A DNA stretch of 64,000 nt. Origin: Bemisia tabaci. Taxonomy: Eukaryota; Arthropoda; Insecta; Hemiptera; Aleyrodidae. Of the stretch, positions 1 to 10,407 are shown one piece after another (position 1 is the stretch's first letter; each line of letters begins with the position of its first letter). Location of the stretch: the NCBI RefSeq assembly GCF_918797505.1, contig NC_092801.1:38866517-38930516 (forward strand). Reading direction: 5' to 3'. Below the pieces are notes generated by a model. It was not told the DNA's origin, did no database searches, and worked only from the letters and a program-made list of their open reading frames with translations. The position numbers were made by a program, and so were the translations under genes.

Positions 1-119
1 ATAACAAATATACATGTCGCATGTCTCCAAACCATTACGCGAGAGCGATTTTAATCCGAGAAATTCCACCGACCGTTTAGAGACGCCGTTTGGAGACAAA
101 TCAATTGTCTCCATTAAGT

Positions 120-720
120 CGAGGGAGTAGGGGGGGGGGGGGCACGAACATCCGTATTCCCGGAGGCGGGGAAGGGGGGGCACTTCCGGTTGCGGCTCCC
201 GGAGGCCATCCGCAGCGCCCGGGTGTAAAGCAGGTGGCCTACCTTGTACGTGGCCGAACACCTCGAACTCCACGGAGACCAGTGTTGAAAGCTCCTCTCC
301 TGCCCCCATTTCAACGGGCGAACTTTTCGACGGGCGACACTTTTACTCGGACACTCGATGCGAAAGCCCGCTCTCGACTGCCGTCCGAAATGTCTATCTA
401 TTTTGATCGCCGGCGCGCGCGGTCATCGTTGCTAGATTGTGCTGAGAAATCATAATTTTTCACATTTTATCCTCATGGAGAGTATACTCATTTTATCGCA
501 CGACGAGGCAACCCTGCGCGTTGACGATGTTGCCGGATCGAACCTGGGGGCACCCAGCCCCGTGGAAAAGTCCGGGGGGTTTTCCCGGAGATCCGGCGAC
601 CGTGCCCCACGACCCCCCCTCCCCCCTCCCCCGAGCCTCGGCGCCGCGGTGGGCCCGAATGGCCGGCATGTCGAGCCCGTGGAGGTGTTTGTAGGTCACG
701 TGACGGACCACGCGACTCCG
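120..720. other. GC/CpG-rich block
   Basis: The stretch is far richer in G+C and CpG than its AT-rich surroundings, with a G homopolymer near 129-142 and C runs near 605-630. Open frames exist on both strands but are low-complexity, as expected where stop codons are rare. It could be a promoter or first-exon CpG island, or simply a GC-rich patch. I recognise no protein in it and see no clear start signal. Confidence 0.5.
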
Positions 721-805
721 TTGTTCCCGGAAATTCGACGGGGAACTTTGTATTTGGAAATAATGGAATTTGAGTCGGAATTGCGAATATTCTGCATTTA
801 AAGTT

Positions 806-1058
806 GGACCGTGCTAAGCGGAAAGGAACTGGGCCGCATCGGCTATTGTCAAATTTCAGTGGGCAGTTTAATTTTTTACATGAAAATGGTGGTGCGGATT
901 TTTTTGCTAATTCAAGTGAATTTCCTGCTTACTACGAAGCAAATTCCTTAAAAATTAAAAAAAAAACTGCTTTAACGCTCTCCTGTGAGAAATTAAATTG
1001 CTCTCTTAATTTTGGCAACAGCTGATGGGGTTTGGTTCCTTTCTGTTAAACGCGTTCC
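806..1058. mobile_element. GGACCG-type palindromic MITE, copy 1
   Basis: A 253-bp element with long inverted ends: GGACCGTGCTAAGCGGAAAG on the left and the complementary pattern ending CGCGTTCC on the right. It is bracketed by a matching 4-bp duplication AGTT (802-805 and 1059-1062). It has no coding capacity. Five further full-length relatives lie at 14664, 17202, 38741, 46076 and 51719. The superfamily is not assigned; a 4-bp TSD excludes Tc1/mariner. Confidence 0.85.
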
Positions 1059-1059
1059 A

Positions 1060-1335
1060 GTTAAACTATATTTTGCAATGGAGAATTTGCAGGTACTTGA
1101 AATTGTGTAAATTCCATGTTTAAAATGAATTTGACAAAAGAACCGAGCACGAGGAGATCTTTAGTTTCTAATTTGACCAAGTATTCCAGGAAATTTGACC
1201 TGGTAACTTTAATCTGCTAAAATACATGTGTTTAAATATAGGGAATGCTGTCACATGACGTCACAAAGGTGGCACTTTCTCTCACTTTTAATTACCTTTT
1301 TCTACAAATTATTCCCTCTTCAAAAATAAATTATG
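1060..1335. repeat. Dispersed repeat, ~270 bp, paralogous to 44331-44585
   Basis: Both copies share the same order of blocks: an internal TGCTAAAATACATGT motif, a 'gggaaatgc...atgacgtc' segment, then a T-rich run of 'ctcacttttaatt' type. No inverted ends are evident. In both places it directly follows the end of a palindromic element. Function unknown. Confidence 0.6.
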
Positions 1336-1684
1336 ATAAACTAGCGGACGCCAGCCACTGAGAAAAACTACATGTAAAAAATAGTAGAACAACCACGTTC
1401 CAGTTATTTAAGAGATTGATGCACATTGAACGCAAATTGCGCAGTAAGGAGTGTGTTTCAGACTTTTTTAATGTGACCATCGTAATTATCGTGTCATTTA
1501 ACCTCTCAAAAGTCTATTCGCACGGCTGTATCTCTTGCATGCAACAGGCCCATTGGGTCCTACGAGCTGCATGACCGTGCCTCCAAAGTACCGACATGTC
1601 CGATGTCCATACTCTTTCCATATATGAACTATATTTGATGTATATCTGTCAAACGGAACCATGTGCATTATGACGGGAGCCCTG

Positions 1685-2397
1685 CAGCCTGATCGTTGAA
1701 ATTTTGTGTATGTCGGGTAGACATAGATAACATAGGTTGAAAGGCGGAGCGTGATTGGTCGGCTATGTCTTATCGCTGCTATATCGTGCCTTTGTCAGGT
1801 GGAATGGACGACATCGCAAACTTGAGAGGTGCCTTTAGCTTGTCGTGAGTTATATTCGACATGGGCACGACAAAGCAGCGATAAGACAGGGTCAACCAAT
1901 TAAGCACCGCCTTTGAGCCTATGTCATCTATGTCTACCTGATAAACACAATACTTCAACAATCAGGCTGCTGATGTTAATCTATCTCATGTCAGTTCAAT
2001 CACGTGTAGCAGCCATTAGTGGCTTTAAGCACGAATGTTTCGCCTTCAGTTGACGAGGTATACCACACGCGTTCCTACGAGTTCGAATAGTGGTATCACT
2101 CCACCTCTGATGCATTTGGCGCAATGCGAGAAGTATTCATGCAGTCTTGTCGGCGCTTATATGGGCTTTACGCCAACTACACTGTTTGGAAAAATTTGGA
2201 AACTTTAAAAGCTTATAGCTCCGTTTACACAAGACTTTGAGGTTCTAAAAGTGGTCTAATTGGTTTCCTCGTGAAATTTCCTTTCGACATAGGTCATTTA
2301 CAGCAGCGATGAGACACAGCCGACCAATCACACTCCGCCTTTCAACCTATGTCATCCATATCCACCCGAAAAATACAAAATTTCAACAATCAGGCTG
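1685..2397. mobile_element. CAGCCTGATTGTT-type palindromic element nested in a MITE
   Basis: The ends are CAGCCTGATCGTTGAAAT and its complement ending CAATCAGGCTG. CTG is present on both sides (1682-1684, 2398-2400), consistent with a 3-bp duplication, though CTG could also be terminal sequence. An internal right end at 1860-1969 shows that a ~285-bp unit (1685-1969) was followed by unrelated DNA and another right end, so this is a composite. Related: 56470-56759. Confidence 0.65.
2187..2283 (-). mobile_element. Fragment of the Transib-like element interior
   Basis: Read on the minus strand, the segment (gaggaaaccaatt..accacttttagaacctc..aacggagctataagc) matches the inner part of the elements at 3545-3779 and 44885-45028. 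It has no ends or target duplication, so it is a relic carried inside the composite element around it. Confidence 0.6.
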
Positions 2398-2530
2398 CTG
2401 TTATGCATATGTTCTCATGGGTCTCAGGGCTCACAATTTAATGCACATAGTTCCGTTTGGCAGAAATACGTCCTATTTTAATGTCAGAGTGGAAAAACTC
2501 CCTTAGTTTACTTTAAATTTCATTTTTTCC

Positions 2531-3060
2531 GTGTGCTCTAACCCAAATGGAGATGTTGCATGTGTGAGGAATTTGCGATTTGACTATCAATACTTATGTA
2601 AAAGTTTGTGAGAAACACGATGGTGCCACTGGTTTTCTCTGAAATCGACTCCCAAGCTCAAAAAAAGCTCTCAAGTTGAGGCCAAAATGGAGGGGATATC
2701 CCACGCTATCCTGAGAGTCCACCTCTACATCAAAACAAACTCTCCATACAAAGATAGGGAGCAAATACATTAGCAGGGTTGCAACTTTATTTGAGGACTC
2801 CAAAACTGAAAACACGGCATCACTGCTAATGTATTTGCTCCCTATCTTGGCATGGAGAGTTTGTCTTGATGTAGAGGTGGACTCTCAGGATAGCGTAGGA
2901 TATCCCCTCCATTTTGGCTTCGACTTGAGAGCATTTTTTGAGCTTGGGAGTTGATTTCAGAGAAAACCAGTGACACCATCGTGTCTCTTGCGAACTTTTA
3001 AATAAGAATCAACAGTCAAATCGCAAATTCCTCACACATGCAGCATTTCCATTTTGGGTC
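2531..3060. mobile_element. ~530-bp foldback with near-continuous arms
   Basis: Arms 2531-2780 and 2822-3060 are inverted copies, sharing for example 'gcaaatacattagcag' against its complement at 2823-2842, and the same gtgaggaatttgcgatttga block at both outer ends. One arm is also present as a direct single copy at 35108-35385. A short minus-strand frame (2594-2815, 73 codons) is shared with that copy (see findings). No target duplication found. Confidence 0.75.
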
Positions 3061-3119
3061 TTTGAGCACCAAGTTTTTTCTTGGTTTTTTTTTTTTCTCT
3101 CTTGGGATGACTGGTGGCG

Positions 3120-3430
3120 ACGGCGTCGGAGGTGTTCGCGTGGGTACGCGGTTGCGGAAGCCGGGTCTGCCGGCGGGAGATGGAACTGGCTCATCAAGCC
3201 GGAGTGGGGAATAATGCGAGGAGTAATTAAGTGCATTTATGATTGAGCCCCCGTTTTGTTCTGTGGAGTTCTGCCCCGTCCCTGCGGCCCCGTCCCTGCG
3301 GCTGCGCCGGTCCCCGCGAGCGCTGGGCACAGGACGCGACATCCTGTTTCAATCTGGCCTTCTCTCCCGCTCGGCCTCCACCCCGCTGGGCAGCCCGCCG
3401 ACCCACCCCGAGCTCCCACTTCCTTTAAGG
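3120..3430. other. GC/CpG-rich block
   Basis: CpG-dense sequence with open frames on both strands and no recognisable protein. Proline, arginine and serine-rich translations are what GC-rich noncoding DNA gives. It may be a regulatory island or a fragment of a GC-rich repeat. Confidence 0.4.
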
Positions 3431-3544
3431 TGATTCGTCGAGCTCAAGTGACGTGGTCAAAATGCCTTGCGATTTATTGCATCGATCAGATCAAAAATCG
3501 CAAACGGAGATACGTGGTATCACACTTTGGCCATTGTGATGCCG

Positions 3545-3779
3545 CACAGTGGATCGAGTCAATTAGAGAGGCCGGGCATGAAATTTTTGACTAAAACTGA
3601 AAATTTTGATGTATATTTCGTCACATTTTAAACTTCGAGGGGAGCATGTAGAAGAAATTTTCATGAAGAAACCAATAAAACCACTGTTAGTACCTCACAG
3701 ATCTGCATAAACGGAGTTATAAGCGTTTAAGGTTTCCTAATTTTGTCCGACCTCTCCTATATTGACTCGATCCACTGGG
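3545..3779. mobile_element. Transib-like non-autonomous element, short copy
   Basis: A 235-bp element. The left end CACAGTGGATCGAGTCAAT and right end (minus strand CCCAGTGGATCGAGTCAAT) are inverted, and are followed inward by a shared 'gaggtcgga' block. Flanking duplication TGCCG (3540-3544, 3780-3784). A CACAGTG heptamer with a 5-bp GC-rich duplication matches what is known of Transib, the transposon superfamily related to RAG1. No transposase is present. The second copy, at 43566-45754, has duplication CGGCG. The superfamily call is inferred from ends alone. Confidence 0.65.
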
Positions 3780-3813
3780 TGCCGGTTGATTTTCGGAAGC
3801 AAAACATTTTGCG

Positions 3814-4201
3814 GGTAAGGCCTTGTCCACACGAACGCGGTTCGCGGAACTCAGTTCGAGGAACTTGTTCCCGGAACAAGTTTTTTGCTGAGCTGAAACT
3901 TATTCCTCCAAAACCTGGAATTTCCCCGTGCTCCGGGCTTCTAAATATGTTTCTTTTGATGTGAATTTGCTTGTTTTTGTTTTTCACGTCCTTTACATAT
4001 GATCTTGACATTTATTTTTGTTACTTTGGCGGTCATAATAATCTATTATTTTGCAATAATTGTATAGTTTTATTGAAGTTCCGGTTCCAGTTCGGACGAA
4101 CCCGTGTGGACAGCATGCCTCGTTTCAAGGAATAAGTTCCGGGAACTGAGCAAGTTCGAGGAATAAGTTCCGCGAACTGCGCTCGTGTGGACAAGGCCTA
4201 A
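3814..4201. mobile_element. TAAGGCCTTGTCCACACG-type palindromic MITE
   Basis: Ends TAAGGCCTTGTCCACACG and CGTGTGGACAAGGCCTA are inverted. Inner arms repeat 'ggaacttgttcc' and 'ggaataagttcc' modules on both sides. About 388 bp, noncoding. The ends loosely resemble hAT termini but I could not find an 8-bp duplication. Confidence 0.65.
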
Positions 4202-4679
4202 AAAATTGGAATATTTAGATTGGGGTTCTTTGCTGTGGACGGAGCATAAGGACCTCAAGGGCCTCCTGAAGGTGTTTCGTCAGGCTCATGTCACTTGAGC
4301 TTGTCAAATCACCGTAGGGAGGCCCTCATGCACCCGTCCGCAGCAGGAACGCCGCAACTCCAATCTAAAGATTTACATTTTTGGCCCACAACATGTTTTG
4401 CTCCTGAAAATCAGCCAACATTTTAATGGCCAAAGTGCGAAATCACGTATCTCCGTTTCCGACGTCACAGACTTCCTGTCATTTTTATTTTCTCTTTAGA
4501 AAACGATTCAGTGTAATTAATTAAAATAAACCACCATGATAATTCCTCTCTGTTTGCGGAATATTCTCTGTGAGCTCGAAGCCGTGAAGTTGACTATTAC
4601 TTTTTGGAAACCAGAATACTATCGGAAATTTTGCAACATTGCGATGGAGATACGTGGTTTCTCACTTTGGCCATCGATT

Positions 4680-6342
4680 AGGGTGTCCCAAAAAGTCGAC
4701 CCTCGAAAAGTTACGTTTTCTGGTTTAAAAAAGGGCTCCATTTGGTTGCGAGAGACTTTTGGTTAAGTTTTAGATTATTTTTAGGTGCAGTTTTACGGGG
4801 TCTGTTAGATTAGAAACCGGATTTTTGTCATAACTAGCCTACAATGCGTCCAAATTACGTTTTCTTGAGCTTTTTTGATAGCTGAAAATATACTTAAGAA
4901 CGCTACGTTCACAAGTTTGAAAAATCCTAATGAGCCTCGTTGGTATGTGGCTTGAAGTAAGGCAACCTCAAGGGTGTTTTGCGATTTTTATGTTTCACCG
5001 AACTTGTCTCTCTTTTTCGGTCTTGCACTACATTTTTCAACCCACAAGGACGATTGGAGTTTTGTCTCCATATCGTAGCTGTACACTAAAATATTGTCAC
5101 CGAAAATTATCCTATCCAAAAATGTAGGATCACTGTTAGAACCTTCAAGCAGCTAAAGGGAAATTGACATTTGGTTGGATTTTCGTTCAATGGACAACAA
5201 TCAAGGGGCAGTGTACCTGAAACTCGATGCGTGTCTACATATTCTATCAAAATTGTATGTACAGAGCCTTCAGAAATATTACTCTGTTCAACAAGCTCGA
5301 AACGACCGTTTTCGAGCACTTTTGCCCGCATTTCTTCCACGTGACAAATGTCAGTTGCCGCTGAGGGTCGATTCCCATGCTCCTCATCTTTGACGAACTC
5401 CTGACCAGTTTTGAATCGTGTAACTCATTCAAAACAGTGAGAACATCTCATACAATGATCATGGTAAACTTTACTTAGCGTATACCAAAAGTTTTGGTAC
5501 AAGGTATACCGAGTTTCAAACAAAATTTAATGTTGAATCTTTATTCTATCAGTGATCGCATGATGAAAATCGCAAAACGCACCTGACTTACTCGTATTCA
5601 AGATGACACAGAATAAACACTGACCAAAATAAACAAAATCTGTGAACGTAGCGTTCTTAAGTATATTTCCAGCTATCAGAAAAGCTCAAGAAAACGTAAT
5701 TTGGACGCATTGTGGGCTAGTTTTGACCAAAATCCGGTTTCTAATCTAACAGACCTCGTAGAGCTGCCGCATCGCACATTTGCGAAATTAGCTATCCCGA
5801 TAATTGAGATTTTTGACGATTTGATGATTTTTTTAGGGACGAAGTAGTCACGCTAGAGCACCGAAAATTTGAGATAGTAGACTCCTAACACACTACTTTG
5901 GATATGAATTAAACATTTTGCCGTACAAGACGCGCAAGTACTTTTTAAAAATTCGGAAACTTTAAATAGTCAGTCAACTCACTGAAATGTCTTCCGTTTG
6001 CGCCTAAACAGCGTTTTCGGCCAAATTTTTAAAAAATACTTGCGTTCCTTGTACGGCAAAATGTTTAATTTATATCCAAAGTAGTGTGTTAGGAGTCTAC
6101 TATCTCAAAATTTCGGGGCTCTAGCGTGACTACTCCGTCCCTAAAAAAATCATCAAATCGTCAAAAATCTCAATTATCGGGATAGCTAATTTCATAGGTA
6201 ATTAATGTGCGATGCGGCAGCACTAAAACTTCACCTAAAAATCTAAAACTTGGCCAAAAGTCTTTCTCAACCAAATGGAACACTTTTTTTAAACCAGAAA
6301 ACGTAACTTTTCGAGGGTAGAATTTCTTTTGAGACACCCTAC
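4680..6342. mobile_element. 1.66-kb foldback element with AGGGTGTCCC ends
   Basis: The left arm 4680-4920 matches, inverted, 6220-6342 (ends AGGGTGTCCCAAAA / GAGACACCCT) and then 5640-5758. The right arm is split by a second palindromic element at 5761-6223. ATCGATT occurs immediately left (4673-4679) and three bases right (6344-6350), a possible duplication; TA at the ends is an alternative. The interior 4921-5640 has no recognisable coding. Confidence 0.75.
5761..6223. mobile_element. Palindromic element GAGCTGCCGCATCGCAC, nested, TA target
   Basis: 463 bp. Ends GAGCTGCCGCATCGCAC and GTGCGATGCGGCAGCAC; arms 5770-5960 and 6010-6200 are inverted copies around ~5985. TA flanks both sides (5759-5760, 6224-6225). 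The left arm of the host foldback near 4790-4800 gives the uninterrupted sequence, so this insertion is younger than the host. The TA duplication fits Tc1/mariner-type mobilisation among others. Confidence 0.75.
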
Positions 6343-6430
6343 TATCGATTCATTCTTCTTAATGCTTCTATAATCGTGGCATATTATTGAAAACGAATGA
6401 AGATCCAGCACGTGACGTCTTGTGAGACTA

Positions 6431-6755
6431 CACGGAGAAAAAAACCTCGTGCGTGGGACCCGAAGTTTAGGTCATATGGATCTCTGAAGTTTTCGGATTG
6501 AGCATCTGAACACTTAAGGTCTAGCTGTTGAGGTTAGGATCACACATCTGAAACTTCAGTTTTTACATCTGAAGTACTCCAGATGTGCGAACCGAAGTTT
6601 TTCGGATGTGAAAACCGAAGTACTTCAGATGTAATAAGAACTGAAGTTTCAGATGTGTGATCCAAACCTCAGCTGTGTTCAGATGCTCAATCCGAAAAAT
6701 TCGGAGATCCATATGACCTAAACTTCAGGTCCCAAGCACGAAGTTTTTTTCTGTG
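6431..6755. mobile_element. CACGGAGAAAAAAA-type palindrome, 2-bp duplication TA
   Basis: 325 bp, palindromic almost throughout (CACGGAGAAAAAAACCTCG against its complement ending TTTTTTTCTGTG). Multiple 'ctgaagt..acttcag' modules lie inside. TA on each side (6429-6430, 6756-6757). End style (CAC.G plus an A-run) matches the CACTGG family below. Noncoding. Confidence 0.7.
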
Positions 6756-6845
6756 TATGAGTGCAAGTTGACTTGTCGAGGAAATTAACTACAAGATGAT
6801 TTTGGATGAAATTTCAGGTTGTAATTATATTCTTTGTGCATAATT

Positions 6846-6967
6846 GGACGTATTTCTGTCAAACGGAACTAAATTCATCACGACGTAAGCCCTGTTATGC
6901 ATATATTCGTATGGGTCTCAGGGCTCATGTCTTAATGCACACAGTTCCGTTTGGCAGAAATATGTTC
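6846..6967. mobile_element. GGACGTATTT-type MITE, intact copy
   Basis: 122 bp with inverted ends GGACGTATTTCTGTCAAACG and TTTGGCAGAAATATGTTC. AATT duplicated on each side (6842-6845, 6968-6971). It is the uninterrupted reference for the split copy at 1636-2473. Relatives: 40745-41102, 58389-58462 and a left half from 18314. Confidence 0.85.
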
Positions 6968-7238
6968 AATTTTGATAACCTCGGTGACAAGGAATGGAAG
7001 AGGAACGATGGAAGATCGAACTAACCACGGGGTATTTATTATTCTGCGGAAAGCGGCCCGTATAATAAAATAATTGTTGTTTCCCTTTTTGTTACTCATG
7101 CAGCGCTCTACTGACTAAAGGGCGAAGCTTGAGTTCAAGGCAATGCCATTAGATGGCGTCCAATGATCGCTTTCCTCGGCTACATATTTCCGTCGGTAAG
7201 CGCGACGAATTCGAAACTTCAACATCGGTCTATACTCT

Positions 7239-7496
7239 ATACTGCCGTGCTAAGGAAAAACGCCGTATGATTCTTCAGGCGTTTCCAAATATCTATTTAT
7301 AAAGATGACTTTCCTAGTAAACGAATGAATATTTTTCTCCCAATTTTTCAGATATTATCGTTTGCAATTTTACCAATAGTTCCTGACAATTTCAAGGAAA
7401 AATATTAACAAATTTTCTAAAAAATAAAAATTTTATTGAGGGAATTTTTGGAAACTCTTAAATCCTCCTACGGCGTTCATCCTTAGAATGGCAGTA
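7239..7496. mobile_element. TACTGCCGTGCTAAGG-type MITE, TA duplication
   Basis: 258 bp, ends TACTGCCGTGCTAAGGAAAA and complement ending GGCAGTA, with TA flanking (7237-7238, 7497-7498). A second intact copy lies at 38325-38557, an interrupted one at 14333-15064 and a fragment at 52612-52810. TA targets suggest Tc1/mariner-type mobilisation; there is no transposase. Confidence 0.85.
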
Positions 7497-7499
7497 TAT

Positions 7500-8640
7500 T
7501 CCTATACTGTTAGAAAATTAGTAGTTGATCCGCTTCATTGGTTATTGGACAAGAAGGAGAGGAAAAAGAATGGTCTTCTACAACTTCATCGCTCCATTTT
7601 AAATTATTATGCCAATTTATTTTTTCTGTATGCCTTTGAAAAAGTGAAAACAAGGTCTTATACTCGCATATAAACCTGATCACTGTGTACGAAAAGGTTA
7701 GAACCCATCGGTTACCTTCACACAGCTTCCAATAGATCCACATGAATTGAAAATAGCACGATCAAATTCTGAGACGTAAGATTGATGTAAGATGCTCTCC
7801 TTATAATGAATGTTGAAGTACAAATTGAGGGTACATCATGAATCAGGGCTTCCTTCACATGGCTAATCAATCGGAGTGCGCTGATGCGTGCAAAAGCTCT
7901 CTGCATTTGAAATTTCGAAGAAAAGACGTAAGCGCAAAGGCTCACAGCTGGTAGCCTATGGATGACTAAAGTCGAAAAATCCAATTAAAATTATCTGTGA
8001 ATATTTATTAATGAGTAAAGAAAATCTACGAACAGTTTCAAGAAAAAGTGTTCGTTAATTTTGTGGAAAAACAGAAAAACGCGAGCAAAGAGTTGCAACA
8101 GTAGAGCTGAGCTGAGAAAATCTTGAAAGTCACTGGAGATATGTGAAGTGTAGGAAATATTTTTTGAATAACCACGTCAGTTGGTGACACGAATGCTATC
8201 TTAAGGAAATGATATTGAGATTTTAATTCAAACTCTCAAAGCATTGTTACTCTAAGCATTTGACTGGCCATTAGCGTAAAGAAAATAAAATATGAGTTGA
8301 GGTCCTGCGGCTCATGCGTTTGCCTCAGTAAACGATTACAATAACAGTGCCCCTTCAAAAGAAATGATACAACTATTTCAACTTCGAGATAGTGCAAATT
8401 GCATACCTGCCAAAATGAAGGAAATTTTAATTTTGTTGTATAGTGGTTCATTTTAGATGAAAAGCTATTTGAAAGTGTTCTGGTGAGCAGTGCGCTGGTG
8501 ATACAATAGAGTCACAAGTTGAAATGAAGTTCCCGTCATTTCGGTGGGAATGCATTTGTAATCAAATAAAATCACTCAAATACTGAAGTTTGTCATGCTT
8601 ATTCAACACGCACGTCCTTTATGCACGATAGCAGCTTCTC
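7500..8640. other. AT-rich stretch without recognised features
   Basis: Short open frames only, none recognisable. The exception is a block at about 8330-8410 (minus strand) that resembles the 123-bp repeat at 60.9-61.1 kb both in bases and in translation (CNLHYLEVEIVVSF against CNLSYLEVDIIVSY). Confidence 0.5.
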
Positions 8641-8671
8641 AGGCCTTATACACAAACATTGAGTGCCCGCA

Positions 8672-8720
8672 ATTTTTTGTGTATGCAACCGGGGCATCCT
8701 TAAAGTACGAATAGTTGCAC
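8672..8720. repeat. Dispersed 'GTACGAATAGTTG' repeat, short copy
   Basis: Contains a 'gcaac..gggcatcc..aagtacgaatagttgca' core shared with copies at 15518-15560, 19915-20000, 28005-28125, 32700-32826, 32990-33105 and 48350-48445. The two short copies (here and 15518) lack the downstream 'gccgtcatcaa' part. Confidence 0.6.
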
Positions 8721-8944
8721 CAAGGAGTTGCTACTAAAAAGTTCCCTAATACGATTGCATAATGTATCGTTTTTTTTTTTAATTGGCTCAGTGGGAAGCA
8801 CACGAGAACAAATAGAATTTGGAAGTGTCTGTTCTTTTTTTTTTCTCTTAAAAATTTCAAAATTGGAATTTGACGTTATCAATGCACATGACGGCTGCAT
8901 CACTGCTCTTTTTGCGATATTTCGAAATTATATCGCGGTTTTTC

Positions 8945-9925
8945 CCACAACTTCTTGGCGAATAAAATCGCCAAGATCACCAACATTAGAGCCATTATCC
9001 TCAATCTTGTCGCAATTTTATCTCCACAGAATCACGTTTGATAAAATCGAAATTTTATCTCAATTTATCACGATGTTCACGATGATATTTCAAAAAATCG
9101 CCGTCGATAAAATCCCCATCAACACCTGAGCAATTATCCTGCTCAACCTTGTCGCAATTTTATCTCAGTAGAATTGCGTTCGATAAAATCGAAATTTCAT
9201 CTCAATTTATCACGAATTTTGTCCGATGATATTGCAATAAATCGTCATGGATAAAATTGCAAAGATCATCAAAATCTGAGCGATTATCCATCTTGTTGCA
9301 ATTTTATCTCTATAGAATCGCGTTTGAAACAATAATCGAAATTTTATCTCAATTTATCTTGATTTTAAGCTCGATTATATTGCGATAAATCGCCGTCAGT
9401 AAATCCCTAAGATCATCAAATTTGAGCAAGTATCCTTTATCTCGTTGCAGTTTTATCTCTTTATGTAGAATCGCGTTCGATAAAATCGAAATTCCATCTT
9501 AAATTATCACGATTTCTTGTTCGATGATATTGCAATAAATCGCTATCGATGAAATCGCTAAGATCATCAACATCTGAGCAATTATCCTCAATCTTGTCGG
9601 AATTTTATTTCTGTAGAATCGTGTTAGGCAAAATCATACTTTTATCTCAAATCACGATTTTTTTTCTGATTTTATTGCGATAATAGCTATACGAGTGTGG
9701 TAATAAACACCAGGTTCTATGGTAGCATTGACCATATTATGGCAAGAATCACTTGATTTCTGGTGAATAATACTATAATTCTGGGTATTTTCACTAAATA
9801 GTATCACTGTGTAAAAAATCAAGTACTCTCATAGTAAATGGTACCATACTTTTTTTCAGGGATAAGGTCATCAACATCTGCGCGATTATCCTCAATCTTA
9901 TCGCAAGTCCATCCCTATAGAATCG
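8945..9925. repeat. ~145-bp satellite-like tandem array
   Basis: About five diverged units (phase marks 'ttgtcgcaattttatctc' near 9007, 9148, 9294, 9440, 9592) plus a partial unit at about 9863-9925. Each carries 'gataaaatcgaaattttatctcaatttatcacga' type sequence and a 'gatcatcaacatctgagcaattatcc' type block. The array is interrupted at about 9690-9860 by unrelated DNA. Confidence 0.8.
9690..9860. other. Insertion interrupting the satellite array
   Basis: Sequence unlike the array, with a 'ggttctatggtagc..' left part and a 'catagtaaatggtaccat' right part that are weakly inverted. Array sequence resumes at about 9862. Probably a small MITE, but I could not fix its ends or a duplication. Confidence 0.4.
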
Positions 9926-9929
9926 CGCA

Positions 9930-10335
9930 GCGATCTTTCCTTCGCGGAGAAGAACACGGAAAAAACAAGAAAACAGCCGTAAGGACGAGAGAGAGCGAGC
10001 CCGTAACTCCAGAGACAAAACGGAAAGCGGGACGAGGCGAGAGAGGGGGGGGGCTCGGTTTTGGAGTGTGGGCGGCGGAGGGGTCGGTGGGAGGTGGTAG
10101 GGGGTGGCTGAAATTTCAGTGGAAACGTAGGAATGCGTTTTCGGATTCGGATTTTAACTGCGGACTTTGCGCCGACTCCACGGCTGAGTCTGGGTGTGGT
10201 CAATACTGGGACCTGGACTCGGAAACGTCCCGGATCCTTTCACTCCTCGCTGTACCCCGATCCCGGTGCCTGCGCTCTGCTCTTTGTTTTTCCGGTCCCT
10301 TTGAGCATCCCTCAGATTCGCAATGAGAATCCATG
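9930..10335. other. GC-rich block
   Basis: G-rich, CpG-containing stretch with a long plus-strand frame (9838-10326) that starts in satellite DNA and has no recognisable domain. Treated as noncoding. Confidence 0.4.
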
Positions 10336-10407
10336 TATGAGCCTTGTAGATATACATTTTTATGAAGCAGCCCGAGACAATGCGGTAACAAGGGGAGAAA
10401 AACGGGA

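Larger units (their letters stand above)
1636..2473. mobile_element. GGACGTATTT-type MITE split by a later insertion
   Basis: The left end (degenerate TGATGTATATCTGTCAAACG) and right end (GGCAGAAATACGTCC) belong to the same small palindromic family as the intact copy at 6846-6967. A 4-bp duplication TATT flanks the pair (1632-1635, 2474-2477). The internal join 'agccctg | ctgttatgc' of the intact copy is interrupted here by 1685-2397, so the intact copy serves as an empty-site control. Confidence 0.75.
3495..4467. mobile_element. Palindromic host element interrupted by nested insertions
   Basis: The outer arms 3495-3539 and 4424-4467 are inverted copies ('cggagatacgtggtatcaca..tttggcca' against its complement). 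A second pair, 3781-3815 and 4390-4421, continues the same arms ('ttgattttcggaagcaaaac' inverted). The arms are interrupted on the left by the Transib-like element 3545-3779. The middle holds another palindrome, 3814-4201, and a third inverted pair (4205-4225 with 4367-4385). A related end occurs at 13380-13560. Confidence 0.6.

Noticed and set aside
9838..10326. 162-codon plus-strand frame
   Set aside because: Begins in satellite DNA, has no recognisable domain and competes with minus-strand frames.
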